Below, piece after piece: positions 1 to 5,119 of a stretch of DNA of 5,119 nucleotides (within the stretch, counting starts at the first letter, position 1; the number at the start of each line of letters is the position of its first letter). Source of the stretch: Verrucomicrobiota bacterium (lineage in GTDB: Bacteria; Verrucomicrobiota; Verrucomicrobiia; Chthoniobacterales; JAFAMB01); the NCBI GenBank assembly GCA_019242435.1, contig JAFAVN010000284.1, positions 1-5,119 on the forward strand, read 5' to 3'. The position numbers were made by a program, and so were the translations under genes. The notes under the pieces are model-generated. The model had not been told where the DNA came from. It saw nothing but the letters and a program-made list of their open reading frames with translations, and ran no database searches.

Positions 1-21
1 CCTCCAGGCGCTAGGGGTGAT

Positions 22-41
22 AGAAACTGCGGGGCGTTTCT
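22..41. repeat. Short hairpin of the repeat unit (AGAAAC/GTTTCT)
   Basis: AGAAAC at 22-27 and GTTTCT at 36-41 form a perfect 6-bp stem around the 8-base loop TGCGGGGC. The same hairpin is perfect in unit 2 (115-134). In unit 3 (207-226) the right arm is GATTCT, giving one A-A mismatch. Confidence 0.65.
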
Positions 42-42
42 C

Positions 43-94
43 GGGAGCCGCCTGCTAGCTACTCATGGAATTAGCGGCCTGCAAAGCGGCTCCC
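43..94. repeat. Long-arm inverted repeat of repeat unit 1
   Basis: The arms GGGAGCCGC (43-51) and GCGGCTCCC (86-94) pair perfectly over 9 bp. A further weak TGC/GCA pairing (53-55 with 81-83) and an internal GCTA/TAGC pairing are possible in the loop. The same structure recurs at 136-187 in unit 2. No T-tract follows on either strand, so it is not a classical intrinsic terminator. Confidence 0.8.
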
Positions 95-227
95 CTCCAG
101 GCGCTAGGGGTGATAGAAACTGCGGGGCGTTTCTCGGGAGCCGCCTGCTAGCTACTCATGGAATTAGCCGCCTGCAAAGCGGCTCCCCTCCAGGGCTAGG
201 GCTGATAGAAACTGCGGGGCGATTCTC

Positions 228-279
228 GGGAGTCGCCTGCTAGCTACTCATGGAATTAGCCGCCTGCAAAGCGGCTCCC
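228..279. repeat. Long-arm inverted repeat of repeat unit 3, next to the ACT gene stop
   Basis: The arms are GGGAGTCGC (228-236) and GCGGCTCCC (271-279). Relative to the other units, C has become T at 233. In a plus-strand RNA this is still a U-G wobble pair; in a minus-strand RNA it is an A-C mismatch. The right arm ends five bases from the stop codon of the minus-strand gene, so the structure would form in the 3' untranslated part of that transcript and might block 3' exonucleases or slow polymerase. There is no U-tract behind it. The role is inference. Confidence 0.6.
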
Positions 280-284
280 CTCCA

Positions 285-743
285 TCACTTGCGCTTGGTT
301 CCGGCTGCTTTTTTCGGAGCGGCCAGAGCTTTCAAAGCGCGGCTGGTCTTAGCGGCATCCGCAGGCTGATCGACACTGATATAAGCCACAAACTTGCGGC
401 CCATCACCATGCCGGAAAGGCCGTGCAGGTTCACTCCGGCTTCGGCAATTGCGGAGGCGATCCGCGAACCCAGTCCCGGTTCATCGTCTCCTTCAATTCT
501 CAGAGTGGTCAATTTACCGGCAGGGGCCAGGCCCCCCGTTTTCGCTGCTTTTCGAGGGCCGGTTCCTTTGACTGGCGTGAGGAAAGCAACACCTTTACCG
601 GGTTTCGAATGATCACGCCGGGCGATAACGCAATCGAGATTTGCGCCCGCACCGGCAAGTGCGCTTAAGAGTTTCGCAAGGCCGCCGGGAGAATCTTCGA
701 CTTCAGCGGCCCAGACATCCACTTTCGTGACAGTCAGGCTCAT
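285..743 (-). CDS. Tandem ACT-domain protein, probable small-molecule-binding regulator
   Basis: The 152-residue product holds two ACT-like domains. The first covers about residues 5-58 (VDVWAAEVEDSPGGLAKLL, then an AGANL turn at 32-36). The second covers about 78-125 (LTTLRIEGDDEPGLGSRIA, then AGVNL at 102-106). Both show the family pattern of a strand, an acidic-x-PG loop, a helix, and an AGxNL turn before the next strand. ACT domains bind amino acids or similar small ligands at domain interfaces. No catalytic domain is fused, so this is a stand-alone ACT protein and its ligand cannot be read from sequence. The two domains are joined by a Lys/Gly-rich linker (about 59-77), and the C-terminus (143-152, PKKAAGTKRK) is strongly basic. 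No signal peptide or membrane segment is visible, so it is probably cytoplasmic. The start is supported by AAAAGGAGG 11 bases upstream. It is transcribed away from the GH94 gene and its stop codon abuts the 93-bp repeat array. Confidence 0.85.
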   Translation of the reverse strand: MSLTVTKVDVWAAEVEDSPGGLAKLLSALAGAGANLDCVIARRDHSKPGKGVAFLTPVKGTGPRKAAKTGGLAPAGKLTTLRIEGDDEPGLGSRIASAIAEAGVNLHGLSGMVMGRKFVAYISVDQPADAAKTSRALKALAAPKKAAGTKRK

Positions 744-754
744 GGGGGAAATAG

Positions 755-763
755 CCTCCTTTT
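755..763 (-). promoter_or_regulatory. Ribosome binding site of the ACT-domain gene
   Basis: Read on the minus strand the sequence is AAAAGGAGG, a near-perfect anti-Shine-Dalgarno match, with 11 bases between it and the ATG at 743-741. The spacing is a little long but the match is strong and fixes the start codon. Confidence 0.8.
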
Positions 764-770
764 GTACGCG

Positions 771-800
771 AGTTTAGATGGTTACCTGCTTCGCGGGCAA
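771..800 (-). promoter_or_regulatory. Possible weak sigma70-type promoter for the ACT-domain gene
   Basis: On the minus strand, TTGCCC (800-795) and TAAACT (776-771) are separated by 18 bases, each matching four of six consensus positions. The position, just upstream of the ribosome binding site, is right. The -35 half lies inside the inverted repeat at 786-804. The match is weak, and many bacteria of this kind do not follow the E. coli consensus closely. Confidence 0.25.
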
Positions 801-804
801 GCAG
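786..804. promoter_or_regulatory. Perfect inverted repeat, possible operator or hairpin
   Basis: CTGCTT (786-791) and AAGCAG (799-804) form a 6-bp palindrome around the 7-base spacer CGCGGGC. It lies 43 bases upstream of the ACT start codon and overlaps the -35 half of the weak promoter proposed for that gene, so it could be a repressor site or a 5' leader hairpin. This is one short match and may be chance. Confidence 0.35.
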
Positions 805-826
805 ATTTCCGCAGTAGGCGTTTTGG

Positions 827-854
827 GGTTCCGGATTGCGGGTTCCGGGTTCCG
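827..854. repeat. GGTTCCG heptamer tandem repeat (4 units)
   Basis: Four contiguous 7-bp units are visible: GGTTCCG (827-833), GATTGCG (834-840), GGTTCCG (841-847) and GGTTCCG (848-854). A degenerate unit may precede them (GTTTTGG, 820-826). This is a short tandem heptanucleotide repeat lying between genes, with the same unit length as the unrelated GCARATA array at 4925-5036. Confidence 0.8.
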
Positions 855-1000
855 GGTGATGGAGATGTCCACTGGCGACGGCGATTTGCGGCAAAAGTTC
901 ACCCCATCGCCTTGGAGTGGTCCAGGGATACGGTTACATCAGAGATGTAGCGGGACAGTCGCCGCTACCTAAGACTCCATTACCCAGCTCTCCACCGCTC

Positions 1001-1027
1001 CTTGAACTGCTTGAACTTCTCGAACTC
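1001..1027. repeat. Short 9-bp tandem repeat (CTTGAACTN, 3 units)
   Basis: The units CTTGAACTG, CTTGAACTT and CTCGAACTC occupy 1001-1009, 1010-1018 and 1019-1027. Read in the upstream extension of the GH94 frame they give a Leu-Glu-Leu repeat, which argues that the extension is not part of the folded protein. Confidence 0.65.
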
Positions 1028-1057
1028 CGCCGAAATCCGCTTGCTTCCAAACCACGT

Positions 1058-1066
1058 GAGGTAAGG
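1058..1066 (+). promoter_or_regulatory. Likely ribosome binding site of the GH94 gene
   Basis: The sequence GAGGTAAGG precedes the ATG at 1076. The AAGG part leaves 9 bases and the GAGG part leaves 14 bases to the start. This is much better than the context of the upstream GTG at 917, whose only purine tract (GGAG, 914-917) overlaps the codon itself. It is the main reason for choosing 1076 as the start. Confidence 0.6.
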
Positions 1067-1075
1067 TCGATAGAT

Positions 1076-4000
1076 ATGCGTGTGTTCGACAGCCCCTTTT
1101 CACGTGCGCCGGAGGTCCAGCTTTTGTCTAATGGCCGTTATCACTTGGTGATCAGCAATGCGGGAGGCGGATACAGTCGTTGGCGTGACTTGGCCATAAC
1201 CCGTTGGCGCGAGGACACTACCCGGGATTGCTGGGGCGCGTTCATTTATTTGCGAGATCCGGAAACAGGCGACTTCTGGTCCGTTGGGTACCAACCTACC
1301 CTCCGCCCGATGGAAGAATACCGGGTGACCTTTACGGCGACGGGCGCCGAGTTCCGTCAGCGACAAGCCGGCTTTGAGATCGCTACCCACATCTGGGTCT
1401 CGGCGGAGGACGATGTCGAGGTGCGCCGCGTCGTGGTGACAAATCACTCGAGCCGTACACGCTCAATCGAGTTGACCAGTTATTCAGAGGTGGTCCTGGC
1501 AGTGCCTGCGGCGGACTTGGCGCATCCGGCTTTCAGCAATCTCTTCGTGCAGACCGAATTTGTGCGAGCTGCATCCGCTATTCTGGCGAACCGCCGGCCA
1601 CGAGCCCAGGGAGAACAACATCCTTGGCTGATACACTCGATGATCGGAGAGGAAGGCTCTCCGGATGAACTCTCGGGTGAGACCGATCGCGCCAGGTTTA
1701 TTGGGCGAGGTAGAACCGCAGAAAATCCAGCGGCAATGGAACGGATTGGTCAACTGTCTAATACTGTCGGATCGGTTCTCGATCCTATCGTGTCGCTCCG
1801 GCGGACATTCACTTTGGCACCCGATAGTTCGATTCGGGTGGATTTCATAACCGGACTGGCCGAAACCCGGCATGGTGCATTGGCCTTAGCCGAGAAGTAT
1901 CATGCGCCACAGCCGATCGCTGCTTCCCAGGAGCACGTAAACCGCCAACTAACGCCGCCGGAATTAAATGACGCTGAAATCGACTTATATGGCAGATTAG
2001 CAAGCTCCCTCATTTATCCTAATCGCGACCGCCGCAGCGACGCAGCAGTGTTAGTGCAAAACCGGTTAGGACAAAAGGCGCTCTGGCGTCATGGCATCTC
2101 CGGTGATCTTCCAATTGTTCTACTGCATGTTACTAACCCTGCGGACTTCGAGGTTCCGCGTCAACTGATCGAGGCACAGGTCTACTGGCGACGTGAAGGT
2201 CTATCTACTGATCTTATCATTTTGATAGAACAGACCTCAGAGGCATGCCAGGCGTTAATCGATCGTATCAATAGTCTCATCCGAACGCGATTCCATTTGG
2301 ACGTTTTGGAAAAATCGGGGGGGATTTTTGTTCGGCATCAGGACCAGCTCTCGGCTGAGGAGTTTCGGTTGTTTCAATCGGCAGCGCGCCTGGTGCTAAC
2401 GGACCAGGCCAAAACGATCGGCGAGCAGCTTGAGAAAGAGTCTAAAATGGAAGTGCCGCCTCCGGCGCTGGTGACGAACCGATCTGTCTTCATCGAAGCC
2501 GAGGCTCGACCAATGAATGGAGGCGAATTGTTATTTCAGAATGGTACGGGTGGATTTACGCCTGACGGGCGCGAGTACGTTATCAGCCTTCAGCCAGGAC
2601 AAACAACGCCGGTGCCGTGGGTGAACGTGATAGCAAACCCGGGATTTGGTACCGTTGTTTCTGAGAGCGGCGGCGCCTATACCTGGGCGGAAAACTCGCA
2701 TGAGCTGCGTCTGACTCCGTGGAATAACGATCCGATTAGCGATGTCAGTGGGGAAGCATTTTATCTTCGCGATGATGAAACCGGGACGATATGGTCGCCA
2801 ACCCCCTCGCCCGCCAGGGGCAATACCCCTTATCTAATCAGGCACGGCTTTGGTTACACCGTCTTTGAACATGTCGAGCATGGTATTGAGTCTGAGTTAA
2901 CCATTTATGTCGCTATTGATGCGGCCGTAAAATTCGCCGCTTTCAGGTTGCGAAACATCTCGGGCGCTCCCCGACGCATATCGGTAACCGGCTACTGGGA
3001 GTGGGTTTTTAGTGATTTGCGGCAGAGAAGTGCGCTTCATGTACAAACCGAAGTTGATAATGAAACCGGAGCATTATCGGCGCGTAACTTTTATAACGTC
3101 GAGTTTTCTCACTGGATCGCTTTTCTGGACACGGATGAGTCTGCCAAGACCTTTACCGGTGACCGGAACGAGTTCATCGGACGGAACGGGAGCTTGTCGC
3201 AGCCAGCAGCGTTACGCCGGCAGCATCTTTCCGGACAGGTCGGAGCCGGACTCGATGCCTGTGGGGCCGTGCAGGTGACTATCGATTTACCGGACCATCA
3301 AGAGAGAGAAACCTGCTTCCGTTTGGGGGCGGCGACCGGTCCGGGTGAGGTACGGCAGCTGATTCATCGTTTTCGAGGAAATAAAGCTAGTAGACGAGCG
3401 CTTGAGGCGGCTCAGCAATATTGGACCGGTACGTTAGGTAAAGTCCACGTAGAGACGCCTGATCCATCAGTTAATCTGATGGCGAACGGTTGGCTATTAT
3501 ATCAGGTGTTGAGTTGCCGTTTGTGGGGGCGAACAGGGTTTTATCAGTCCGGGGGTGCCTTTGGTTTTCGCGATCAGTTACAAGATGTGATGGCGCTGGT
3601 ACATGCCGATCCAGGTCTGACCAGAGAACACATTCTAAGAGCGGCGGCCCAGCAATTCCGGGAGGGCGATGTGGAACACTGGTGGCATCCACCCTCAGGG
3701 CAAGGCGTGCGTACTCATACCTCGGATGATTATCTCTGGTTGCCATATGTTACCTGGCAATACATCTTGCGAACCGGAGACACAGCGATACTGGATGAGC
3801 AAGTTGCCTTTATCGAAGGGCGACCCCTCAGACCCGACGAAGCGGATTACTATGATTTACCTAAACGCTCGGATGAATCTGCTTCCATCTACGAACATTG
3901 TGTTCGCGCCATCCGGCATGGATTGAAGTTTGGCCAACACGGCTTGCCATTGATTGGCAGTTGTGATTGGAACGACGGAATGAACCTGGTTGGCAAGGAA

Positions 4001-4939
4001 GGGCGCGGTGAGAGTGTCTGGCTCGGTTTTTTCCTTTACGATGTTCTACAGCGGTTTGAAAAGCTGGCTCGTGAAAGAAGCGATAACGATTTTGCTGAGC
4101 TTTGCCGGGCGCAGGCCGGCGAAGTTAGATCAAATATCGAAAAGCACGCCTGGGATGGAAATTGGTATCGGCGAGCCTATTTTGACAATGGTGAGCCGCT
4201 CGGGTCACATCTTAATTCCGAGTGCCAGATTGATTCACTGCCTCAAAGCTGGTCAGTGATCAGTGGAGCCGGCGAACCGGAGCGAGCCCGGAAGGCGATG
4301 GAAGCGGTAAACGAGCGCCTGGTTAAGCGAGCGGCTAAACTGATTCAATTGTTAGATCCACCGTTCGACCGATCGGAGCTTAATCCAGGTTATATCAAAG
4401 GCTATGTTCCCGGAGTCCGGGAGAATGGCGGGCAATACACGCACGCTGCCATTTGGACAGTGATGGCGTCTGCGCTCCAGGGAAACGACGAGCTTGCCTG
4501 GGAGTTGTTTGCGCTGTTGAATCCGGTAAATCACGGAACCAGCCCTGACGATATTCAGACTTACAAAGTCGAGCCTTACGTCATTGCCGCCGATGTTTAT
4601 GCAGTTGCGCCCCATACCGGTCGAGGCGGTTGGACCTGGTATACCGGTTCCGCTGGTTGGATGTACAGGACACTAGTGGAAACGCTATTGGGTTTACAGC
4701 CGCAAGGCGGCCAGTTGTGCCTGGAGCCACGGCTTCCGAAAAAGTGGGAGAAGTTCAGGATAAATTATCGGTACGGGGAGACGACATATCACATCGATAT
4801 TTCAAGAGTGTCTGGTGGCACGCCCGGTTCTCGCCGGATCTATTTAGACGGCAAGGAGATTCCCGACGCCACGATTCCGTTGGTTGATGATCGGCAAGAA
4901 CATCGCATTGAGGTGGAGCTTCGGGCAGATAGCAAATAG
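1076..4939 (+). CDS. GH94-family protein, C-terminal phosphorylase-like half of cyclic beta-1,2-glucan synthase (NdvB-like)
   Basis: The 1287-residue product matches the GH94 (former GT36) part of NdvB/ChvB/Cgs as I know the family. Order: a first beta-sandwich (about 13-270, with LLSNGRYHLVISNAGGGYSRW); a middle region (about 300-460, with WRHGISGDLPIVLLH); a second beta-sandwich (about 485-735, with NGTGGFTPDGREYVI at 489 and WVNVIANPGFG at 515); an alpha/alpha barrel (about 780-1205); and a C-terminal beta domain. Barrel motifs include GFYQSGGAFGFRD (R832, D833), HWWHPPSGQGVRTHTSDD (868-885), DWND (964-967, the motif that carries the family's general acid), NGGQYTH (1117-1123) and YTGSAGW (1189-1195), the latter two expected at the phosphate site. 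The GT84 synthase domain, its membrane segments and the cyclisation domain are absent, and no signal peptide is seen. A cytoplasmic 1,2-beta-oligoglucan phosphorylase-like enzyme is therefore likelier than a synthase; a truncated synthase is the alternative. The start at 1076 follows GAGGTAAGG; a GTG at 917 would add 53 low-complexity residues. The last four codons and the stop lie in the heptamer array. Confidence 0.9.
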   Translation: MRVFDSPFSRAPEVQLLSNGRYHLVISNAGGGYSRWRDLAITRWREDTTRDCWGAFIYLRDPETGDFWSVGYQPTLRPMEEYRVTFTATGAEFRQRQAGFEIATHIWVSAEDDVEVRRVVVTNHSSRTRSIELTSYSEVVLAVPAADLAHPAFSNLFVQTEFVRAASAILANRRPRAQGEQHPWLIHSMIGEEGSPDELSGETDRARFIGRGRTAENPAAMERIGQLSNTVGSVLDPIVSLRRTFTLAPDSSIRVDFITGLAETRHGALALAEKYHAPQPIAASQEHVNRQLTPPELNDAEIDLYGRLASSLIYPNRDRRSDAAVLVQNRLGQKALWRHGISGDLPIVLLHVTNPADFEVPRQLIEAQVYWRREGLSTDLIILIEQTSEACQALIDRINSLIRTRFHLDVLEKSGGIFVRHQDQLSAEEFRLFQSAARLVLTDQAKTIGEQLEKESKMEVPPPALVTNRSVFIEAEARPMNGGELLFQNGTGGFTPDGREYVISLQPGQTTPVPWVNVIANPGFGTVVSESGGAYTWAENSHELRLTPWNNDPISDVSGEAFYLRDDETGTIWSPTPSPARGNTPYLIRHGFGYTVFEHVEHGIESELTIYVAIDAAVKFAAFRLRNISGAPRRISVTGYWEWVFSDLRQRSALHVQTEVDNETGALSARNFYNVEFSHWIAFLDTDESAKTFTGDRNEFIGRNGSLSQPAALRRQHLSGQVGAGLDACGAVQVTIDLPDHQERETCFRLGAATGPGEVRQLIHRFRGNKASRRALEAAQQYWTGTLGKVHVETPDPSVNLMANGWLLYQVLSCRLWGRTGFYQSGGAFGFRDQLQDVMALVHADPGLTREHILRAAAQQFREGDVEHWWHPPSGQGVRTHTSDDYLWLPYVTWQYILRTGDTAILDEQVAFIEGRPLRPDEADYYDLPKRSDESASIYEHCVRAIRHGLKFGQHGLPLIGSCDWNDGMNLVGKEGRGESVWLGFFLYDVLQRFEKLARERSDNDFAELCRAQAGEVRSNIEKHAWDGNWYRRAYFDNGEPLGSHLNSECQIDSLPQSWSVISGAGEPERARKAMEAVNERLVKRAAKLIQLLDPPFDRSELNPGYIKGYVPGVRENGGQYTHAAIWTVMASALQGNDELAWELFALLNPVNHGTSPDDIQTYKVEPYVIAADVYAVAPHTGRGGWTWYTGSAGWMYRTLVETLLGLQPQGGQLCLEPRLPKKWEKFRINYRYGETTYHIDISRVSGGTPGSRRIYLDGKEIPDATIPLVDDRQEHRIEVELRADSK
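2310..2329. repeat. G7 run inside a perfect A/T-rich inverted repeat within the GH94 gene
   Basis: AAAAATC (2310-2316) and GATTTTT (2323-2329) pair perfectly around six G residues; the G run itself spans 2317-2323. In frame it encodes Lys-Ser-Gly-Gly-Ile-Phe in the middle region of the protein, before the catalytic barrel. A G7 tract is a candidate slippage site; the frame is intact here. Confidence 0.6.
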
Positions 4940-5036
4940 CAGATAGCAAATAGCAGATAGCAGATAGCAGATAGCAGATAGCAGATAGCAAATAGCAGAT
5001 AGCAAATAGCAGATAGCAGATAGCAGATAGCAGAGA
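4925..5036. repeat. GCARATA heptamer tandem array (16 units) spanning the GH94 stop codon
   Basis: Fifteen contiguous GCAGATA or GCAAATA units (4925-5029) are followed by one altered unit, GCAGAGA (5030-5036). GCAAATA occurs at units 2, 4, 10 and 12. Units 9-16 therefore repeat the pattern of units 1-8, so the array is also two copies of a 56-bp block (4925-4980 and 4981-5036) that differ only at 5035. The array begins inside the GH94 gene and supplies its last four codons (Ala-Asp-Ser-Lys) and TAG stop. Because 7 is not a multiple of 3, the array closes all three plus-strand frames, whereas all three minus-strand frames stay open through it. No intrinsic terminator follows. Confidence 0.95.
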
Positions 5037-5119
5037 ACGATACGGATTAACTATGAAATGGTTTGAGATAACAACCCTGGGCTATTCTCCGTGACCCTTT
5101 CCCGGTTAAGAACTCGAAA

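Larger units (their letters stand above)
1..284. repeat. Tandem array of a 93-bp structured repeat (3 copies, left end open)
   Basis: Three head-to-tail units occupy 1-93, 94-186 and 187-278 (the last is 92 bp), followed by the first six bases of a further unit (279-284, CCTCCA). Units 1 and 2 differ at one base (G76 versus C169). Unit 3 has a one-base deletion near 194 and substitutions at 202, 222 and 233. Each unit contains two inverted repeats: AGAAAC/GTTTCT with an 8-base loop, and GGGAGCCGC/GCGGCTCCC enclosing 34 bases. The array runs off the left edge, so the true copy number is unknown. Its right end touches the stop codon of the minus-strand ACT gene. No transposase or CRISPR-type spacer is present; the units are directly contiguous. 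I do not recognise a named family. An intergenic repeat element of unknown function fits best. Confidence 0.95.
744..1075. other. Divergent intergenic region, 332 bp
   Basis: This region separates the start codons of the two divergent genes. From left to right it holds the ACT ribosome binding site (755-763), an inverted repeat (786-804), a GGTTCCG heptamer array (827-854), a stretch without recognisable signals (about 862-1000), a short 9-bp repeat (1001-1027) and the likely GH94 ribosome binding site (1058-1066). Reading frames across it, including the GTG-started extension of the GH94 frame from 917, give low-complexity peptides such as a Leu-Leu-Glu repeat and resemble no protein I know. 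I see no convincing plus-strand promoter. Confidence 0.7.

Noticed and set aside
228..279. Intrinsic terminator for the ACT gene
   Set aside because: The stem loop has a long loop and no U-tract on the minus strand, so it does not fit the intrinsic terminator pattern.
1..284. CRISPR array or integron attC sites
   Set aside because: The units are contiguous 93-bp copies with no variable spacers, and I find no paired attC core sites (RYYYAAC/GTTRRRY) or integrase.
703..972. Small ORFs in the divergent intergenic region on both strands
   Set aside because: They overlap repeats and each other, have no ribosome binding sites and give no recognisable protein.
917..1075. GTG-started N-terminal extension of the GH94 frame (53 residues)
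   Set aside because: It has no spaced ribosome binding site, reads low-complexity repeats, and the ATG at 1076 has a better upstream purine tract and lies just before the conserved domain.
4755..4991. Minus-strand ORF with a repeated YLLSAIC peptide
   Set aside because: It is an artefact of the heptamer array, whose complement lacks stops in every frame, and otherwise lies antisense to the GH94 gene.
5037..5119. Start or end of another gene after the heptamer array
   Set aside because: A plus-strand ATG at 5053 opens only 13 codons, and minus-strand frames entering from the right edge end after about 20 codons with no recognisable similarity; the stretch is too short to call.

Overview
The window looks like chromosomal DNA from a free-living, probably soil-type bacterium of moderately high GC. 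A Verrucomicrobiota/PVC or related lineage is my best guess. It rests only on the gene types and on the abundance of short tandem repeats between genes; no marker gene is present, so the placement is weak.

Layout: positions 1-284 hold three tandem copies of a 93-bp, hairpin-rich, apparently non-coding repeat whose left end is cut by the window edge. The array touches the stop codon of a minus-strand gene (285-743) for a 152-residue protein made of two ACT domains and a basic tail. A 332-bp divergent intergenic region (744-1075) follows. It holds a clear ribosome binding site and a weak possible promoter for the ACT gene, a perfect 6-bp inverted repeat, a GGTTCCG-type heptamer array and a small 9-bp repeat. 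A long plus-strand gene (1076-4939, 1287 residues) then encodes a GH94 (former GT36) protein that matches only the C-terminal, phosphorylase-like part of cyclic beta-1,2-glucan synthase (NdvB/ChvB/Cgs). Its stop codon lies inside a second heptamer array (GCARATA, 4925-5036). The last 83 bases hold no gene I can recognise.

How the parts fit: the two genes are divergent and nothing in the sequence ties them into one pathway. The GH94 protein has the family's DWND, NGGQYTH and YTGSAGW motifs and no visible signal peptide or membrane segment, so a soluble cytoplasmic phosphorylase on beta-glucan oligosaccharides (1,2-beta-oligoglucan phosphorylase-like) is the most reasonable inference. The ACT protein is probably a small ligand-binding or regulatory protein of unknown ligand. 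I found no defence system, CRISPR, transposase, tRNA or rRNA. The most unusual content is the repeats: a structured 93-bp unit abutting one stop codon, and a heptamer array, itself duplicated as a 56-bp block, that supplies the other stop codon.
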